From the NCBI RefSeq assembly GCF_047302405.1, contig NZ_CP154853.1, positions 2,852,001-2,916,000 of the forward strand: 64,000 bases of DNA, given 5' to 3'. Shown here piece by piece: positions 8,121 to 17,414 of the stretch (position 1 is the stretch's first letter; each line of letters opens with the position of its first letter). Made by a program: the position numbers and the translations under genes. Source of the DNA: Alkalihalobacillus sp047302405. GTDB taxonomy: Bacteria; Bacillota; Bacilli; Bacillales; Bacillaceae_D. The notes beneath the pieces are model-generated. The model searched no databases and had not been told where the DNA came from. It worked only from the letters and a program-made list of their open reading frames with translations.

Positions 8121-9557
8121 TTAACCCATGCCATTCGTCTGAATCACTTGTTTATACCATTCAAACGAATCTTTTTTATAACGCTTCATTGATCCGTTTC
8201 CTTCATTATCACGGTCCACATAAATCATGCCATAACGTTTTTTCATTTCACCTGTTGTAAACGATACAATATCAATGATTCCCCATGGCGTGTACCCCAT
8301 TAAATCTACACCATCAAAAGTGACAGCTTTTTCTAAAGCTTCAATATGGGATTTTAAATAATCAATTCTTTGTGGGTCATGAATTGAGCCATTTTCTTCT
8401 AGAGTATCGATTGCACCAAAACCATTTTCGACAATAAATAAAGGAATTTGATAACGATCATAGAAACGATTTAATGTATATCTTAATCCAGTTGGATCAA
8501 TCGCCCAGCCCCAGTCGCTCGATTTAATATATGGATTTTCAACACCGTTAGGTAATCCGCCATTGACAACATCACCTATATTATCGTTCACAACATCACT
8601 TTTAACAGTGGTCGACATGTAATAACTAAAGCCTAAATAATCAACCGTACCATTTTTTAAAATGTCTTCATCGCCAGCTTCAAATTTAATATTATAGCCT
8701 TCTCTTTCAAATTCTTTTAACGCATAACTTGGGTAAAAACCACGAACATGAACATCAGGGAAGAAGTATCGTTGTCTCATTTCTTCTTCAGCTAACATCA
8801 CATCTTCAGGATTTGATGAAAAAGGATAAATAGGTATATGTGAAACCATTGCTCCAATTTTAAACTCTCGATTAATTTCTTTTCCTTTAGCTACCGCTAA
8901 TGCACTTGCAATCAATTCATGGTGACCAGCTTGATACATGACTTCTTTTGGATTTTCCCCTTCTTTTACAACAACACCTGAATTTGTCCATAAGAATATT
9001 GGATTATGGACATCCATTTTGTTATTGATTTCGTTAAAAGTCATCCAATATTTCACTTTATCTTTATAACGGTTGAAACAAACTTCAGCAAATTTCACGA
9101 AATAATCTACTACTTTTCTACTTCGAAAACCACCATATTCCCTTGCTAAATGCAATGGCATTTCAAAGTGAGAGAGTGTGATGACAGGTTCAATTCCGTA
9201 TTTTAACAATTCATCAAAGACATTATCGTAAAATTGCAAACCTTCTTCATTTGGTTCAACTTCATCACCCTTTGAAAAAATTCGACTCCAACCAATGGAT
9301 GTACGTAAACATTTCAACCCCATTTCAGCAAATAAGGCGATATCTTCTTCATATTTATGATAGAAATCTATGGCTTCATGGTTCGGATAAAATTTATCTG
9401 CTTGAACGGTTTCTGTTATTTCTCTAGGAACACCATGTGCACCTGCTGTCATTACATCCACAACACTCGGTCCCTTTCCACCTTGATTCCAACCACCTTC
9501 AAATTGGTGAGCAGCTAAAGCGCCACCCCATAGAAAATCTTTCGGTAATGTTGTCAT
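8121..9557 (-). CDS. 6-phospho-beta-glucosidase, GH1
   Basis: Cytoplasmic family 1 glycoside hydrolase that splits phosphorylated beta-glucosides (cellobiose, salicin, arbutin type) delivered by the PTS. 478 residues, normal for the family. Visible motifs: FLWGGALAAHQFEGGWNQGGKGPS at the N-terminus, acid/base E176 in MTFNEINN, and nucleophile E377 in FIVENGFGA. The ATG at 9557 is 8 bases after GGAGG; an in-frame TTG two codons earlier is too close to it. It starts 13 bases after the stop of the EIIBCA transporter gene, so they form one operon. Which beta-glucoside is preferred cannot be told. Confidence 0.95.
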   Translation of the reverse strand: MTTLPKDFLWGGALAAHQFEGGWNQGGKGPSVVDVMTAGAHGVPREITETVQADKFYPNHEAIDFYHKYEEDIALFAEMGLKCLRTSIGWSRIFSKGDEVEPNEEGLQFYDNVFDELLKYGIEPVITLSHFEMPLHLAREYGGFRSRKVVDYFVKFAEVCFNRYKDKVKYWMTFNEINNKMDVHNPIFLWTNSGVVVKEGENPKEVMYQAGHHELIASALAVAKGKEINREFKIGAMVSHIPIYPFSSNPEDVMLAEEEMRQRYFFPDVHVRGFYPSYALKEFEREGYNIKFEAGDEDILKNGTVDYLGFSYYMSTTVKSDVVNDNIGDVVNGGLPNGVENPYIKSSDWGWAIDPTGLRYTLNRFYDRYQIPLFIVENGFGAIDTLEENGSIHDPQRIDYLKSHIEALEKAVTFDGVDLMGYTPWGIIDIVSFTTGEMKKRYGMIYVDRDNEGNGSMKRYKKDSFEWYKQVIQTNGMG

Positions 9558-9570
9558 TTTCAATTCCTCC

Positions 9571-11466
9571 TTATTTCACAACTGTTAATAATTTCTGCTC
9601 TACTTTACTCTCATTAATAATTTCGATAATTACTTCTTTATAAGCTTGTGTGTTCGTTACAACAAGAGGTGTCAATGTTTTTATGCCTTCATTTTGAATA
9701 AATTCTTTATCAAAGGTGATGAGTAAATCCCCTCTTTTGACTTTAGCGCCATCTTCTATATTTAAGGTAAATGGTTTTCCGCCTAATTTAACGGTATCTA
9801 AACCAATATGCACAAGCAATTCAACCCCAGAGTTTGAACGTAAACCGATTGCATGCTTAGTCGGTGCAATCATAACAACCGTTCCATCAAAAGGAGCATA
9901 TAATTTGTTGTCAGACGGCTCAATTGCTACTCCCTGCCCCATCGCACCTGAACTAAAGACTTCATCAGGGACCTCAGAAAGTGGGATGACTTGACCACTT
10001 AATGGAGCATTTATCATTTCTTCGTTATTTTGTTGGAAATTAATTGTATGTTGTTCTTGTCCATTTAATAGGTTCTTTCCACCTGCAGCTTTTGCTGTAT
10101 CCTCACCGTACCCAAAGATTTGAATTAAAATAACTGGAAGTATTAGAGCAATGGCCGAACCAATTAAAATTCCCCATATCGACGAAGGGTAGTCCGCACT
10201 TATCCCATTTACAATCGTTAATGGTCCTGGTAATCCTGCATAGGCAAAGTAACTGGGTTTAAAGAAACTTGCTGTTATTGCCCCAACAGCACCTGAAATA
10301 CACCCAATGATAAATGGCTTTTTAAATCTTAAAGTGACCCCATAAATAGCTGGCTCAGTAATCCCGAAAAATCCAGTTACACCAGCTGAAATACCAATTT
10401 TTCGTGTTTCTTGACTTTTAGCTTTTAAAATAACCCCAAGCACAGCTCCAACTTGGGCGATAACAGCAATCGTTTGGTACGCTTGAAATGAGTCACGACC
10501 GTATAACTCAAAATTAGCTAATACCATAGGGGTGACTCCCCAATGTACTCCAAAAATAACGGCCACTTGCCAGAAGCCACCAATTATAGCACCAGCAACA
10601 GCAGGGGCATTTTCTGCTAAGAAGTTATAGCCATTTGCAATCCCAGTTGCACCCATAGTTGTAACAGGTCCAATTAATAAAATCGTTAAAGGTACCATAA
10701 CAACCATACATACGAGCGGAACAAATAATGGCCTAACCACTTCGTTCATTCTCTTATTTAAAAATCGTTCAACGTATGACAAAATCCATACTAAAAATAG
10801 CGGTGGCAATACGGAAGAGGTATATACAGTTTGAGATAAAGCCAACCCTAAAAATGTAATGGTTTCACCTTCTGTAATTCTGGTTGTTATTTCTGTCCAC
10901 GTCGGACTTACTAGTGCAGCAGAACATGCTACTGCGATAAATGTGTTTGTTTTAAAATGTTTGGATGCTGTAATAGCAATAAAAATCGGTAAAAAAGTAA
11001 AGGGTGCCCATGAAATAAAACTTAAAACTTGATAAGTCCCCGTTTCTACAAAAGTATTAGAAAATAAATTAATTAATATTAATGAACCTTGTAAAATACC
11101 AGCTGCAGCTAGAATATAGACAAATGGTGCAAAAACAGCAGACATTGTGGCAATAACTCGATTTAAGATCGTTCCCTTATTTTCACTTGTATTATCTGAC
11201 TCTTCAACTTTTACTAAACTTGAAAAAACATCATAAACTTCTCCTACATGTTGACCAATGACCACTTGGAATTGCCCACTGTTTTCTACTACTGTAATAA
11301 CCCCAGGCATTGCTGCTACTTTTGCTTTCGACTCTGATTTAGAGCGCTTTAGTACGATTCGAAGTCTAGTCGCACATCTTGTAACACTTACAACATTTTC
11401 TTCTCCCCCAACAGCCTCTAATATATCTTTGGCTAACTGGGAATAATCCCTAATTTTTGAACTCAC
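9571..11466 (-). CDS. PTS beta-glucoside transporter, EIIBCA
   Basis: Membrane transporter that imports and phosphorylates beta-glucosides using phosphoenolpyruvate. Domains in order: EIIB (residues 1-85, phosphorylated C31 in VTRCATRLRIVL), a multi-spanning EIIC (about 105-455, with GITEPAIYGVTLRFKKPF), and EIIA of the glucose type (about 480-630, active His in ELLVHIGLDTVKLGG). About 630 residues, as in BglP/BglF. The GTG at 11466 follows GAGGGGGGAT; the longer upstream frame lacks a ribosome site. The next gene is the matching hydrolase, and a divergent GntR regulator shares the promoter region, which holds a palindromic site at 11507-11522. Confidence 0.95.
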   Translation of the reverse strand: MSSKIRDYSQLAKDILEAVGGEENVVSVTRCATRLRIVLKRSKSESKAKVAAMPGVITVVENSGQFQVVIGQHVGEVYDVFSSLVKVEESDNTSENKGTILNRVIATMSAVFAPFVYILAAAGILQGSLILINLFSNTFVETGTYQVLSFISWAPFTFLPIFIAITASKHFKTNTFIAVACSAALVSPTWTEITTRITEGETITFLGLALSQTVYTSSVLPPLFLVWILSYVERFLNKRMNEVVRPLFVPLVCMVVMVPLTILLIGPVTTMGATGIANGYNFLAENAPAVAGAIIGGFWQVAVIFGVHWGVTPMVLANFELYGRDSFQAYQTIAVIAQVGAVLGVILKAKSQETRKIGISAGVTGFFGITEPAIYGVTLRFKKPFIIGCISGAVGAITASFFKPSYFAYAGLPGPLTIVNGISADYPSSIWGILIGSAIALILPVILIQIFGYGEDTAKAAGGKNLLNGQEQHTINFQQNNEEMINAPLSGQVIPLSEVPDEVFSSGAMGQGVAIEPSDNKLYAPFDGTVVMIAPTKHAIGLRSNSGVELLVHIGLDTVKLGGKPFTLNIEDGAKVKRGDLLITFDKEFIQNEGIKTLTPLVVTNTQAYKEVIIEIINESKVEQKLLTVVK

Positions 11467-11506
11467 CTTAGATCCCCCCTCGCTTCTTTTATACATTCAC
11501 ATTATA

Positions 11507-11522
11507 ATTGTATCGGTACAAT
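11507..11522. promoter_or_regulatory. Probable operator of the beta-glucoside GntR regulator
   Basis: ATTGTATCGGTACAAT is a six-base inverted repeat around TCGG, placed between the divergent transporter and regulator genes. It resembles operators of TreR-like UTRA-domain GntR proteins. Binding is inferred. Confidence 0.6.
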
Positions 11523-11637
11523 TCATCAAGGACTAAATAATAATTTTATATGTGCATGCTTTAACGAAATGAGCTTTTAGTAAGTTTATGGTATAATTTT
11601 GATACTGAATGAGATTATTAAATAATGAGGAATGTAT

Positions 11638-12348
11638 ATGTTAAAATACCAACACATCGCCAACGAGATTGAAAATTATATTGAAGAACATAAGCTGCAA
11701 CAAGGAGAAAAATTACCTGTATTACAAGATTTGATGGTTCAATTTGGGGTAAGTAAAAGTACAGTCACGAAATCATTAGAGCTTTTAGAGAAAAAAGGAG
11801 TTGTCTTTCAAGTCAGAGGTAGTGGAATTTTTGTTAGAAGGCATAAAAGAAAAGGATATATTAGTCTTCTATCTAGTCAGGGGTTTAAAAAAAATCTTGA
11901 AGATTTCCAAATCACATCAGAAGTAATCGAGCTAGACGTCCGAAAACCAACAAAAGAAGCGGCGCTTAACTTAAATATGGAACTTAGTGACGATGTCTAT
12001 TATGTTAAAAGAGTTCGTTATATTCACGAGCAAACATTATGCTTAGAGGAATCGTATTTTAATAAATCGATCATTACTTACTTAAACAATGAAATTATTT
12101 CTGAATCGATATTTAATTATATTACGGAAGGTTTAGGATTAAAGATTGGTTTTTCAGATACATTTCTTCATGTCGCCAAGTTGACGGATACGGAAGCCCA
12201 TTATCTAGGATTAAAAAAAGGAGACCCTAAACTATTCGTTGAATCTGTATTTCATTTAACAAATGGACAACCATTCGACTTTTCAAAAGTAACGTATAAC
12301 TATGAGCAATCGCAATTTTTCGTCCAAGCAAATAGTTATTTTTTATAA
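11638..12348 (+). CDS. GntR-family regulator with UTRA domain
   Basis: Transcription factor of about 236 residues: N-terminal GntR winged helix (KYQHIANEIENYIEEHKLQQGEKLPVLQDLMVQFGVSKSTVTKSLELLEKKGVV, residues 3-60) and a C-terminal UTRA ligand domain (about 90-230), the class that senses sugar phosphates. It is read away from the EIIBCA/6-phospho-beta-glucosidase operon and very likely controls it. The ATG at 11638 is better spaced from GAGGA than the one at 11632. A TATAAT box lies 41 bases before the start. Phosphorylated beta-glucoside is the expected effector, by analogy. Confidence 0.9.
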   Translation: MLKYQHIANEIENYIEEHKLQQGEKLPVLQDLMVQFGVSKSTVTKSLELLEKKGVVFQVRGSGIFVRRHKRKGYISLLSSQGFKKNLEDFQITSEVIELDVRKPTKEAALNLNMELSDDVYYVKRVRYIHEQTLCLEESYFNKSIITYLNNEIISESIFNYITEGLGLKIGFSDTFLHVAKLTDTEAHYLGLKKGDPKLFVESVFHLTNGQPFDFSKVTYNYEQSQFFVQANSYFL

Positions 12349-12412
12349 AATAAATCCATTAGAAGCATTCTAAGATAACTTTCAGCCCAAATTCATATTT
12401 GAGTCATATACG

Positions 12413-12457
12413 TAAAACCCCTGCCACTCTTAATTCACTCGATTGGCAGGGGTTTTA
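12413..12457. terminator. Bidirectional terminator
   Basis: AAAACCCCTGCCA pairs with TGGCAGGGGTTTT, between the convergent GntR and NIPSNAP genes. Confidence 0.85.
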
Positions 12458-12472
12458 TTAACTTATTTTCTC

Positions 12473-12808
12473 TTACAAAGTAGACGTTAACGGCTCATTT
12501 TTCACTTCTAATATATATTCACTATACACATAGTCTCTTCCACCATGCTTGTTATACCACTTTATAACTCTTTTGACATGCTCTTGATCACTTCTCACAT
12601 TCGCTTCAATTTCTAGATACTTCTCATGGCTGTCATACTCCCAGATCGCAAATATTTCCGTGGTCGATTCACTATGAGGGGTCATCCATCTTCCAACTAG
12701 TCGTGAACCATGTTTTAACTGATTGGGCAAGTTTGTTTCGTTAAAGTGTTGATTAAAAGTTTCTACAAATTCATTTTTAACTATATAAAACTTTCTCCTA
12801 TAGAACAA
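12473..12808 (-). CDS. NIPSNAP family protein
   Basis: Small cytoplasmic protein of 111 residues with the NIPSNAP pattern (ferredoxin-like fold): MFYRRKFYIVKNEFVETFNQ at the start, LVGRWMT and IFAIWEYDSHEKYLEIEANVRSD in the middle. The biochemical role of bacterial members is not established. The start codon is TTG at 12808, some 11 bases after GGGG; the N-terminus fits the family, which supports it. It stands alone, between a shared terminator and rlmCD. Confidence 0.82.
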   Translation of the reverse strand: MFYRRKFYIVKNEFVETFNQHFNETNLPNQLKHGSRLVGRWMTPHSESTTEIFAIWEYDSHEKYLEIEANVRSDQEHVKRVIKWYNKHGGRDYVYSEYILEVKNEPLTSTL

Positions 12809-12828
12809 AATGCCTACACCCCTTTAAT

Positions 12829-12852
12829 CGACAAATTTCGAGCAGTGACAGT
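12829..12852. repeat. Short dispersed repeat, copy 2
   Basis: Second copy of the motif at 8095-8118, same orientation, 20 of 24 bases identical, six bases past the stop of the RlmCD gene. Confidence 0.6.
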
Positions 12853-12858
12853 GTGCCT

Positions 12859-14268
12859 CTACCTCAACACCAACTCCGTCACCGACTCCACTTGTGCCGT
12901 CCATGGGAACATGTCAACAGGTTGAATATTTTTCACTTGATAGCCTTTTAATCTTAATACTTCAATGTCTTTGGCGAGTGTGGATGGATTACAGGATACA
13001 TACACGACTCGTTTTGGTTTGACCTTAATAATTGATTGTAACAGTTTATCATCACAGCCCGTCCGTGGTGGATCGACGACGACAACATCTGGTTTCCATC
13101 CTTCTTTTACCCATTTAGGTAACCATTCTTCAGCTGGCCCGACTTCATATCGCATATGAGCATAACCGTGCTTTTCGGCATTTTTTCTTGCGTCCTTAAT
13201 CGAGGCTTCAATCACGTCCATTCCCCGGACTTCGGCTGCATCATTTGCCAACCAAAGTCCAATTGTTCCAACGCCACAATACGCATCAACGATTTTTTCT
13301 TTACCGGATAGCTTTGCCGCTTTTTTGGCTTCATTATAAAGTTGAACCGTTTGCTTAGGATTTAGTTGAAAGAACGCTCGTGCCGATAAATCAAAAGAAA
13401 TATCGCCTAATTTTTCTTCAATGACTTCTTCTCCATCTAAATGAACCGTTTTCTCCCCAAAGATCAATGATGTTTTTTGATTATTAATATTAAGTTGAAA
13501 AGAAGTAACTTCAGGTAAACGTTTTTGGATTTCGTCTGTAATTAAATTTAACCTTGGAATGTTTGGATCAGTTGTAACGAGAACGACTTGAACTTGACCG
13601 GTTTCAAAGCCCACTCTTGTGACAATCGTCCGAATAAGTCCTCTTCGTTTGCGTTCATCATAAATGGAAATATTCAAATCCGTTAAAATTTGTTTCACGA
13701 CTTCGGTTACTTTGTTCGTTGCTTTATGTTGGACCATACAGGCCGATAGATCAATGAGTTCATGGGATTTCATCGCATATAAACCAGCAATCACTTGATT
13801 TCCTTTTTTCCCAACCTGAAGCTGACTTTTATTCCGATAGTACCACGGGTCGTCCATTCCAATCGTCTCTTTAATTGAGAGTTGATTAATATTTAATTTT
13901 GTAAAACGTTCGAGAGCTTGAATGACGACATCTCTTTTTTCACGTAATGTACCCTTATATTTTAAATGTTGAAGCTGACAGCCCCCGCATTTATCATAGA
14001 TTGGGCATGGTGCTTCAATACGTTCCTTCGATTTTTTTCGAATTTTATTAATTTTCGCTTCCGAAAACTTCGCTCCAACCTTTGTGACTTCAGCTACGAT
14101 CTCTTCATTAGGCAAAGCACCAGGTACAAAAACGACCTTTCGTTTGAAATAACCAACACCTTCCCCATTTATGCCAAGCCTTTTTATCGTTAATGGAAAC
14201 TGCTGACCAACCTTGAGCTGAACCACTCCATTTTCTTGTCTTTTATTTACACTTGTTTTTTTATTCAT
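12859..14268 (-). CDS. rlmCD: 23S rRNA (uracil-C5)-methyltransferase, RlmCD type
   Basis: SAM-dependent enzyme of the TrmA/RumA family that makes 5-methyluridine in 23S rRNA; the Bacillus member modifies two sites. 469 residues. Domains: TRAM RNA-binding domain (about 20-75), iron-sulfur cysteines C88, C94, C97 in CPIYDKCGGCQLQH with a fourth near residue 176 (SACMVQH), and a Rossmann methyltransferase domain with VDAYCGVGTIGLWLA, VVVDPPRTGCDD and the catalytic Cys in VYVSCNPSTLAKD. The ATG at 14268 follows GGAGTGG; the frame extends six codons further to a TTG without a ribosome site. One of up to three paralogues in Bacillus, so RlmCD rather than a TrmA-like protein is likely, not certain. 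Confidence 0.9.
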   Translation of the reverse strand: MNKKTSVNKRQENGVVQLKVGQQFPLTIKRLGINGEGVGYFKRKVVFVPGALPNEEIVAEVTKVGAKFSEAKINKIRKKSKERIEAPCPIYDKCGGCQLQHLKYKGTLREKRDVVIQALERFTKLNINQLSIKETIGMDDPWYYRNKSQLQVGKKGNQVIAGLYAMKSHELIDLSACMVQHKATNKVTEVVKQILTDLNISIYDERKRRGLIRTIVTRVGFETGQVQVVLVTTDPNIPRLNLITDEIQKRLPEVTSFQLNINNQKTSLIFGEKTVHLDGEEVIEEKLGDISFDLSARAFFQLNPKQTVQLYNEAKKAAKLSGKEKIVDAYCGVGTIGLWLANDAAEVRGMDVIEASIKDARKNAEKHGYAHMRYEVGPAEEWLPKWVKEGWKPDVVVVDPPRTGCDDKLLQSIIKVKPKRVVYVSCNPSTLAKDIEVLRLKGYQVKNIQPVDMFPWTAQVESVTELVLR

Positions 14269-14506
14269 GTTTTCCACTCCGTCCAATTGATCCCGAATTA
14301 CTTGTTTGGCGTCCCTTATTATAGCATGTCCTTTGAACTTCCTAAACTTTCTAGACCGATACTCCTTCTTTTTTTGTTACAATAAACAGGACATACGGCA
14401 GTGCTTATTTAATATAATATCGGTTAGAATCGATTCAGTATGGTAAGTTTTTGTCAGTACAGCTAGAAAAACGTTGAACGTATCGGTTCACTGAGGAGAG
14501 ATGATT

Positions 14507-14869
14507 TTGTCTATACCAACAGATGTCGCATCATTACAAATTATGGCACATGTTTATCAGAAAAAAAGTACACAATCTATTTATGAGAAAACAGTCACAA
14601 GTTTAGTTGAGAATGTTCCTTATATAAATTGGGTTGGCATTTATATGTATGAAAATCTAGATCATAAACTAGTGGCCGCATCCTCATTAGAAAATGATTT
14701 AAGATGGGATTATAATGGGGAATTGAAGTTTCCGATTTTAAATAATGAGAATAAGGATATCGGTTTAATGGTTGTCCGAAGCCTACAGCCAATTGCCTTC
14801 GATATCACAGATGTCAGTACTTTAGAAACAATTGCAGCAGCCATTGGGCAAGAAACACTTTTAAATTGA
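14507..14869 (+). CDS. GAF-domain protein
   Basis: Protein of about 120 residues made of one GAF-like domain: INWVGIYMYENLDHKLVAASSLEN and FPILNNENKDIGLMVVRS, then an Ala/Gly-rich terminal helix. Related to small GAF proteins such as free methionine-(R)-sulfoxide reductase, but I do not see that enzyme's cysteine set, so a sensor or ligand-binding role is as likely. The TTG at 14507 is 8 bases after GAGGAG; the ATG at 14501 is only 2 bases from it. It is read alone, followed by a terminator. Confidence 0.65.
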   Translation: MSIPTDVASLQIMAHVYQKKSTQSIYEKTVTSLVENVPYINWVGIYMYENLDHKLVAASSLENDLRWDYNGELKFPILNNENKDIGLMVVRSLQPIAFDITDVSTLETIAAAIGQETLLN

Positions 14870-14906
14870 CGCGGTTAATTTTCAAATATTCATTCATACG
14901 AAGAGA

Positions 14907-14956
14907 AAATTCACATGATACTCATTGTTGAAAAGAGTGTTGTGTGAGTTTTTTAG
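14907..14956 (+). terminator. Terminator-like hairpin
   Basis: TTCACA and ACTC pair with GAGT and TGTGAG, followed by TTTTTT, downstream of the GAF gene. The stem is interrupted. Confidence 0.55.
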
Positions 14957-15004
14957 TTTGAAGGGTATGCATGGATGGAGTTACTAGCTTATATGATTAC
15001 TTTT

Positions 15005-15627
15005 GCGGCTTTTAATTGCTGGCTTTCGGATTCATTGGCCTCCTTTGTTTCCCTTTCACGCTTTTATTTGCGGGCTTTGGGCTTCATTGAACTTCTTTGA
15101 TTCCCTTTCACGCTTTTATTTGCGGGCTTTGGGCTTCATTGCCTCCCTTTGATTCCCTTTCACGCTTTTATTTGCGGGCTTTCGGATTCATTGCCTCCCT
15201 TTGATTCCCTTTCACACTTTTATTTGCGGGCTTTCGGCTTCATTGAACTTCTTTGATTCCCTTTCACGCTTTTATTTGCGGGCTTTCGGATTCATTGAAC
15301 TTCTTTGATTCCTTTCACGCTTTTATTTGCGGGCTTTGGGCTTCATTGCCTCCCTTTGATTCCCTTTCACACTTTTATTAATGTGCTTTCGGATTCATTG
15401 GCCTCCTTTGTTTCCCTTTCACGCTTTTATTTGCGGGCTTTGGGCTTCATTGCCTCCCTTTGATTCCCTTTCACACTTTTATTAATGTGCTTTCGGATTC
15501 ATTGGCCTCCTTTGTTTCCCTTTCACGCTTTTATTTGCGGGCTTTCGGATTCATTGGCCTCCTTTGTTTCCCTTTCACGCTTTTATTTGCGGGCTTTCGG
15601 CTTCATTCCGCTTCTTTGTCTACAATA
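15005..15627. repeat. 52-bp tandem repeat array 1 (12 copies)
   Basis: Units start at 15005, 15057, 15109, 15161, 15213, 15265, 15316, 15368, 15420, 15472, 15524 and 15576. The step is 52 bp each time, once 51. The core reads CTTCATTGCCTCCCTTTG then ATTCCCTTTCACGCTTTTAT. Variants alternate between TTTGCGGG and TTAATGTG, and between GCCTCC and GAACTTC. The period is not a multiple of three and frames are closed, so it is not coding as a whole. No spacers exist between units, so it is not CRISPR. It fills the 856-base gap between the GAF and pdaA genes. Confidence 0.97.
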
Positions 15628-15675
15628 AGCACTTTTAATACTTTAACTTCCCTTTCACCACCACTTTTTCAAAGC

Positions 15676-15713
15676 AAAAAAACTCAAGCACAAACTGTCG
15701 CTTGAGTTTTTTC
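15676..15713. terminator. Terminator
   Basis: AAAAAACTCAAGC pairs with GCTTGAGTTTTTT, just past the pdaA stop. It separates pdaA from the tandem array. Confidence 0.85.
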
Positions 15714-15725
15714 TTTAATAATTCC

Positions 15726-16526
15726 TCACGGAAATGGCAATTGTTCCATTTGTCTTTCAAGCATTAAATCATCTAGGCTTTTGAACTCATACCCTAATTT
15801 GCGTGCCTCATCAATAACTCGTGGTAGGGCTTCGGCATTGTCAGAGGATACAGAATGAATGAGCATAATCGAACCAGGATGAATTCTATTCATAATTTGC
15901 TTGTAAGCATAATCTCCACCTTTTTGATTATCCACATCCCAATCTTTGTAAGCAAGTGACCAGAAAACATTTGTATAACCAAGCTTATTGGAAAGAGCTA
16001 AAGATCGTTCACTAAATTCTCCACGTGGCGGACGTAAATAATTCATTTCATTCACTCCCGTTAATTCAGTAAATCTCTTTTTTACTTCATCTAGTTCCTC
16101 AATCAGCCTACCATCACCAACTGCTGGCAAACTAGGATGATGCCATGAATGATTTCCAACAATATGTTCTTCCTCGACCATCCGCTTAACTAAATCAGCC
16201 GCTGTTTCTAAGTAATGTCCGGTCACAAAAAAAGTCGCAGGAACTTCTTTTTCCTTTAAAACATCAAGCACTTGTTCCGTATAACCATTCTCATACCCAT
16301 TATCAAAAGTAAGATAAAGGTCCTTTTTTTCTGTATTCCCGATAAAAATACCACCGGTTTTATTTAATAACTCCTGATACTCAGGCTCAGTTGAGACCGG
16401 CTTATTATCTTTTGCTGGAATATAGCTCCAATTATACGTTTGGTCGCTTGCCGCTAAAGCATTTAACGCAAAGTGGCAGGTCGCACTAACAAAAACGATC
16501 ATAAGGATCGCGATTTTCCGTTTCAC
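15726..16526 (-). CDS. pdaA: Delta-lactam-biosynthetic de-N-acetylase PdaA
   Basis: Secreted peptidoglycan deacetylase needed to form muramic delta-lactam in spore cortex. 266 residues, close to B. subtilis PdaA. An N-terminal signal segment ends near ALAASD. The NodB domain (about 60-250) carries the PdaA version of motif 1, TFDNGYENGY, then metal-binding HSWHHPS, RPPRGEFSERSL and LIHSVS. The Asn in place of the second Asp of motif 1 is normal for PdaA. GTG start at 16526, 11 bases after GGGAG. It stands alone, ending in a terminator. Presence implies a spore former. Confidence 0.92.
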   Translation of the reverse strand: MKRKIAILMIVFVSATCHFALNALAASDQTYNWSYIPAKDNKPVSTEPEYQELLNKTGGIFIGNTEKKDLYLTFDNGYENGYTEQVLDVLKEKEVPATFFVTGHYLETAADLVKRMVEEEHIVGNHSWHHPSLPAVGDGRLIEELDEVKKRFTELTGVNEMNYLRPPRGEFSERSLALSNKLGYTNVFWSLAYKDWDVDNQKGGDYAYKQIMNRIHPGSIMLIHSVSSDNAEALPRVIDEARKLGYEFKSLDDLMLERQMEQLPFP

Positions 16527-16586
16527 TAATCATCATTCTCCCTCTTTTTTTGTTAGTGTTTCACGACAATCACGTCAATATGTATG

Positions 16587-17414
16587 TTATTCATTAAGTC
16601 CGTAAAAGGAATGGAGCGCAACAATCGAAGCAAAGGCCAATAATCGTTTTTCCTCTGATAAACTATGTGAAATATCAATAATATGTCCACCTTCTGGAAA
16701 AAGCTCCATCGCTTCAACTGGTACACCACCGACTTTGATGTTCATCCACTTTTGGCCATCTGCTCCAGTTAAGTCAATTTGTGTCCCAGTAATACCACCA
16801 TTTAATAAAGCAAGTGGTTCGCCTGTTGGTGTTTCTAAATGGATTTTCGACTTAATTAACTCATTCCACTTATACGTAAACTTTGCAAGCGGTTCGTCTT
16901 GATGATCATATAAATAAAATGGCTTTAACCCTGTCCCCTTTTTTAAGGTTAAAGTTTCCGTTTCCGATAAATGAAAATGAAATTCCATCTGCAGCCAGAC
17001 ACGAAAATTGATGATCCTTAACAAAGCAACCAATACAAAGTGAGCTGAATTCACCTCTTCCGCATAGGCAATTCTTTTCCCTTTTAATGTAAAAAAATGA
17101 ATACTGTAGCGCCAATGGGTTTCCCTCATCGCCATTACACGAGGGCTTTCCAATAGCAAACGCTCACTTTTGGCTAAATCATCAGCTGACACCGATAAAC
17201 TCCCCTGTTTTGTTAAATACTTCATCCAAAAAGCACCAGCATAACTTATCATCATCATCATACCTAACATCAGAATAACTTGAAGAAAATCTCCCCAATA
17301 TTCTCTCCAGAATAACCAATACAAACTAAAAGAAATAATAAAAAGTCCTAACAGAATATGACCAACCATAAACGTTCTTTTAATCCTTGGTTTCTGTAAA
17401 TCTTCGTATAACAT
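16587..17414 (-). CDS. Membrane protein of unknown function
   Basis: 275 residues. Two hydrophobic segments near the N-terminus (MVGHILLGLFIISFSLYWL, about 16-34, and FLQVILMLGMMMMISYAGA, about 43-61) are followed by a soluble beta-rich domain of about 200 residues with repeated strand patterns (YSIHFFTLKGKRIAY, FHFHLSETETLTLKK). The soluble part recalls tubby/LURP-one-like phospholipid scramblase folds, but only in outline. Good ribosome site GGGGGGAT before the ATG. It lies 60 bases upstream of pdaA on the same strand; co-transcription is possible. I do not recognise the family. Confidence 0.75.
   Translation of the reverse strand: MLYEDLQKPRIKRTFMVGHILLGLFIISFSLYWLFWREYWGDFLQVILMLGMMMMISYAGAFWMKYLTKQGSLSVSADDLAKSERLLLESPRVMAMRETHWRYSIHFFTLKGKRIAYAEEVNSAHFVLVALLRIINFRVWLQMEFHFHLSETETLTLKKGTGLKPFYLYDHQDEPLAKFTYKWNELIKSKIHLETPTGEPLALLNGGITGTQIDLTGADGQKWMNIKVGGVPVEAMELFPEGGHIIDISHSLSEEKRLLAFASIVALHSFYGLNE

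Noticed and set aside
15005..15627. CRISPR array
   Set aside because: Units are contiguous with no spacers, no palindromic repeat and no cas genes nearby. The same holds for the arrays at 40800 and 43603.
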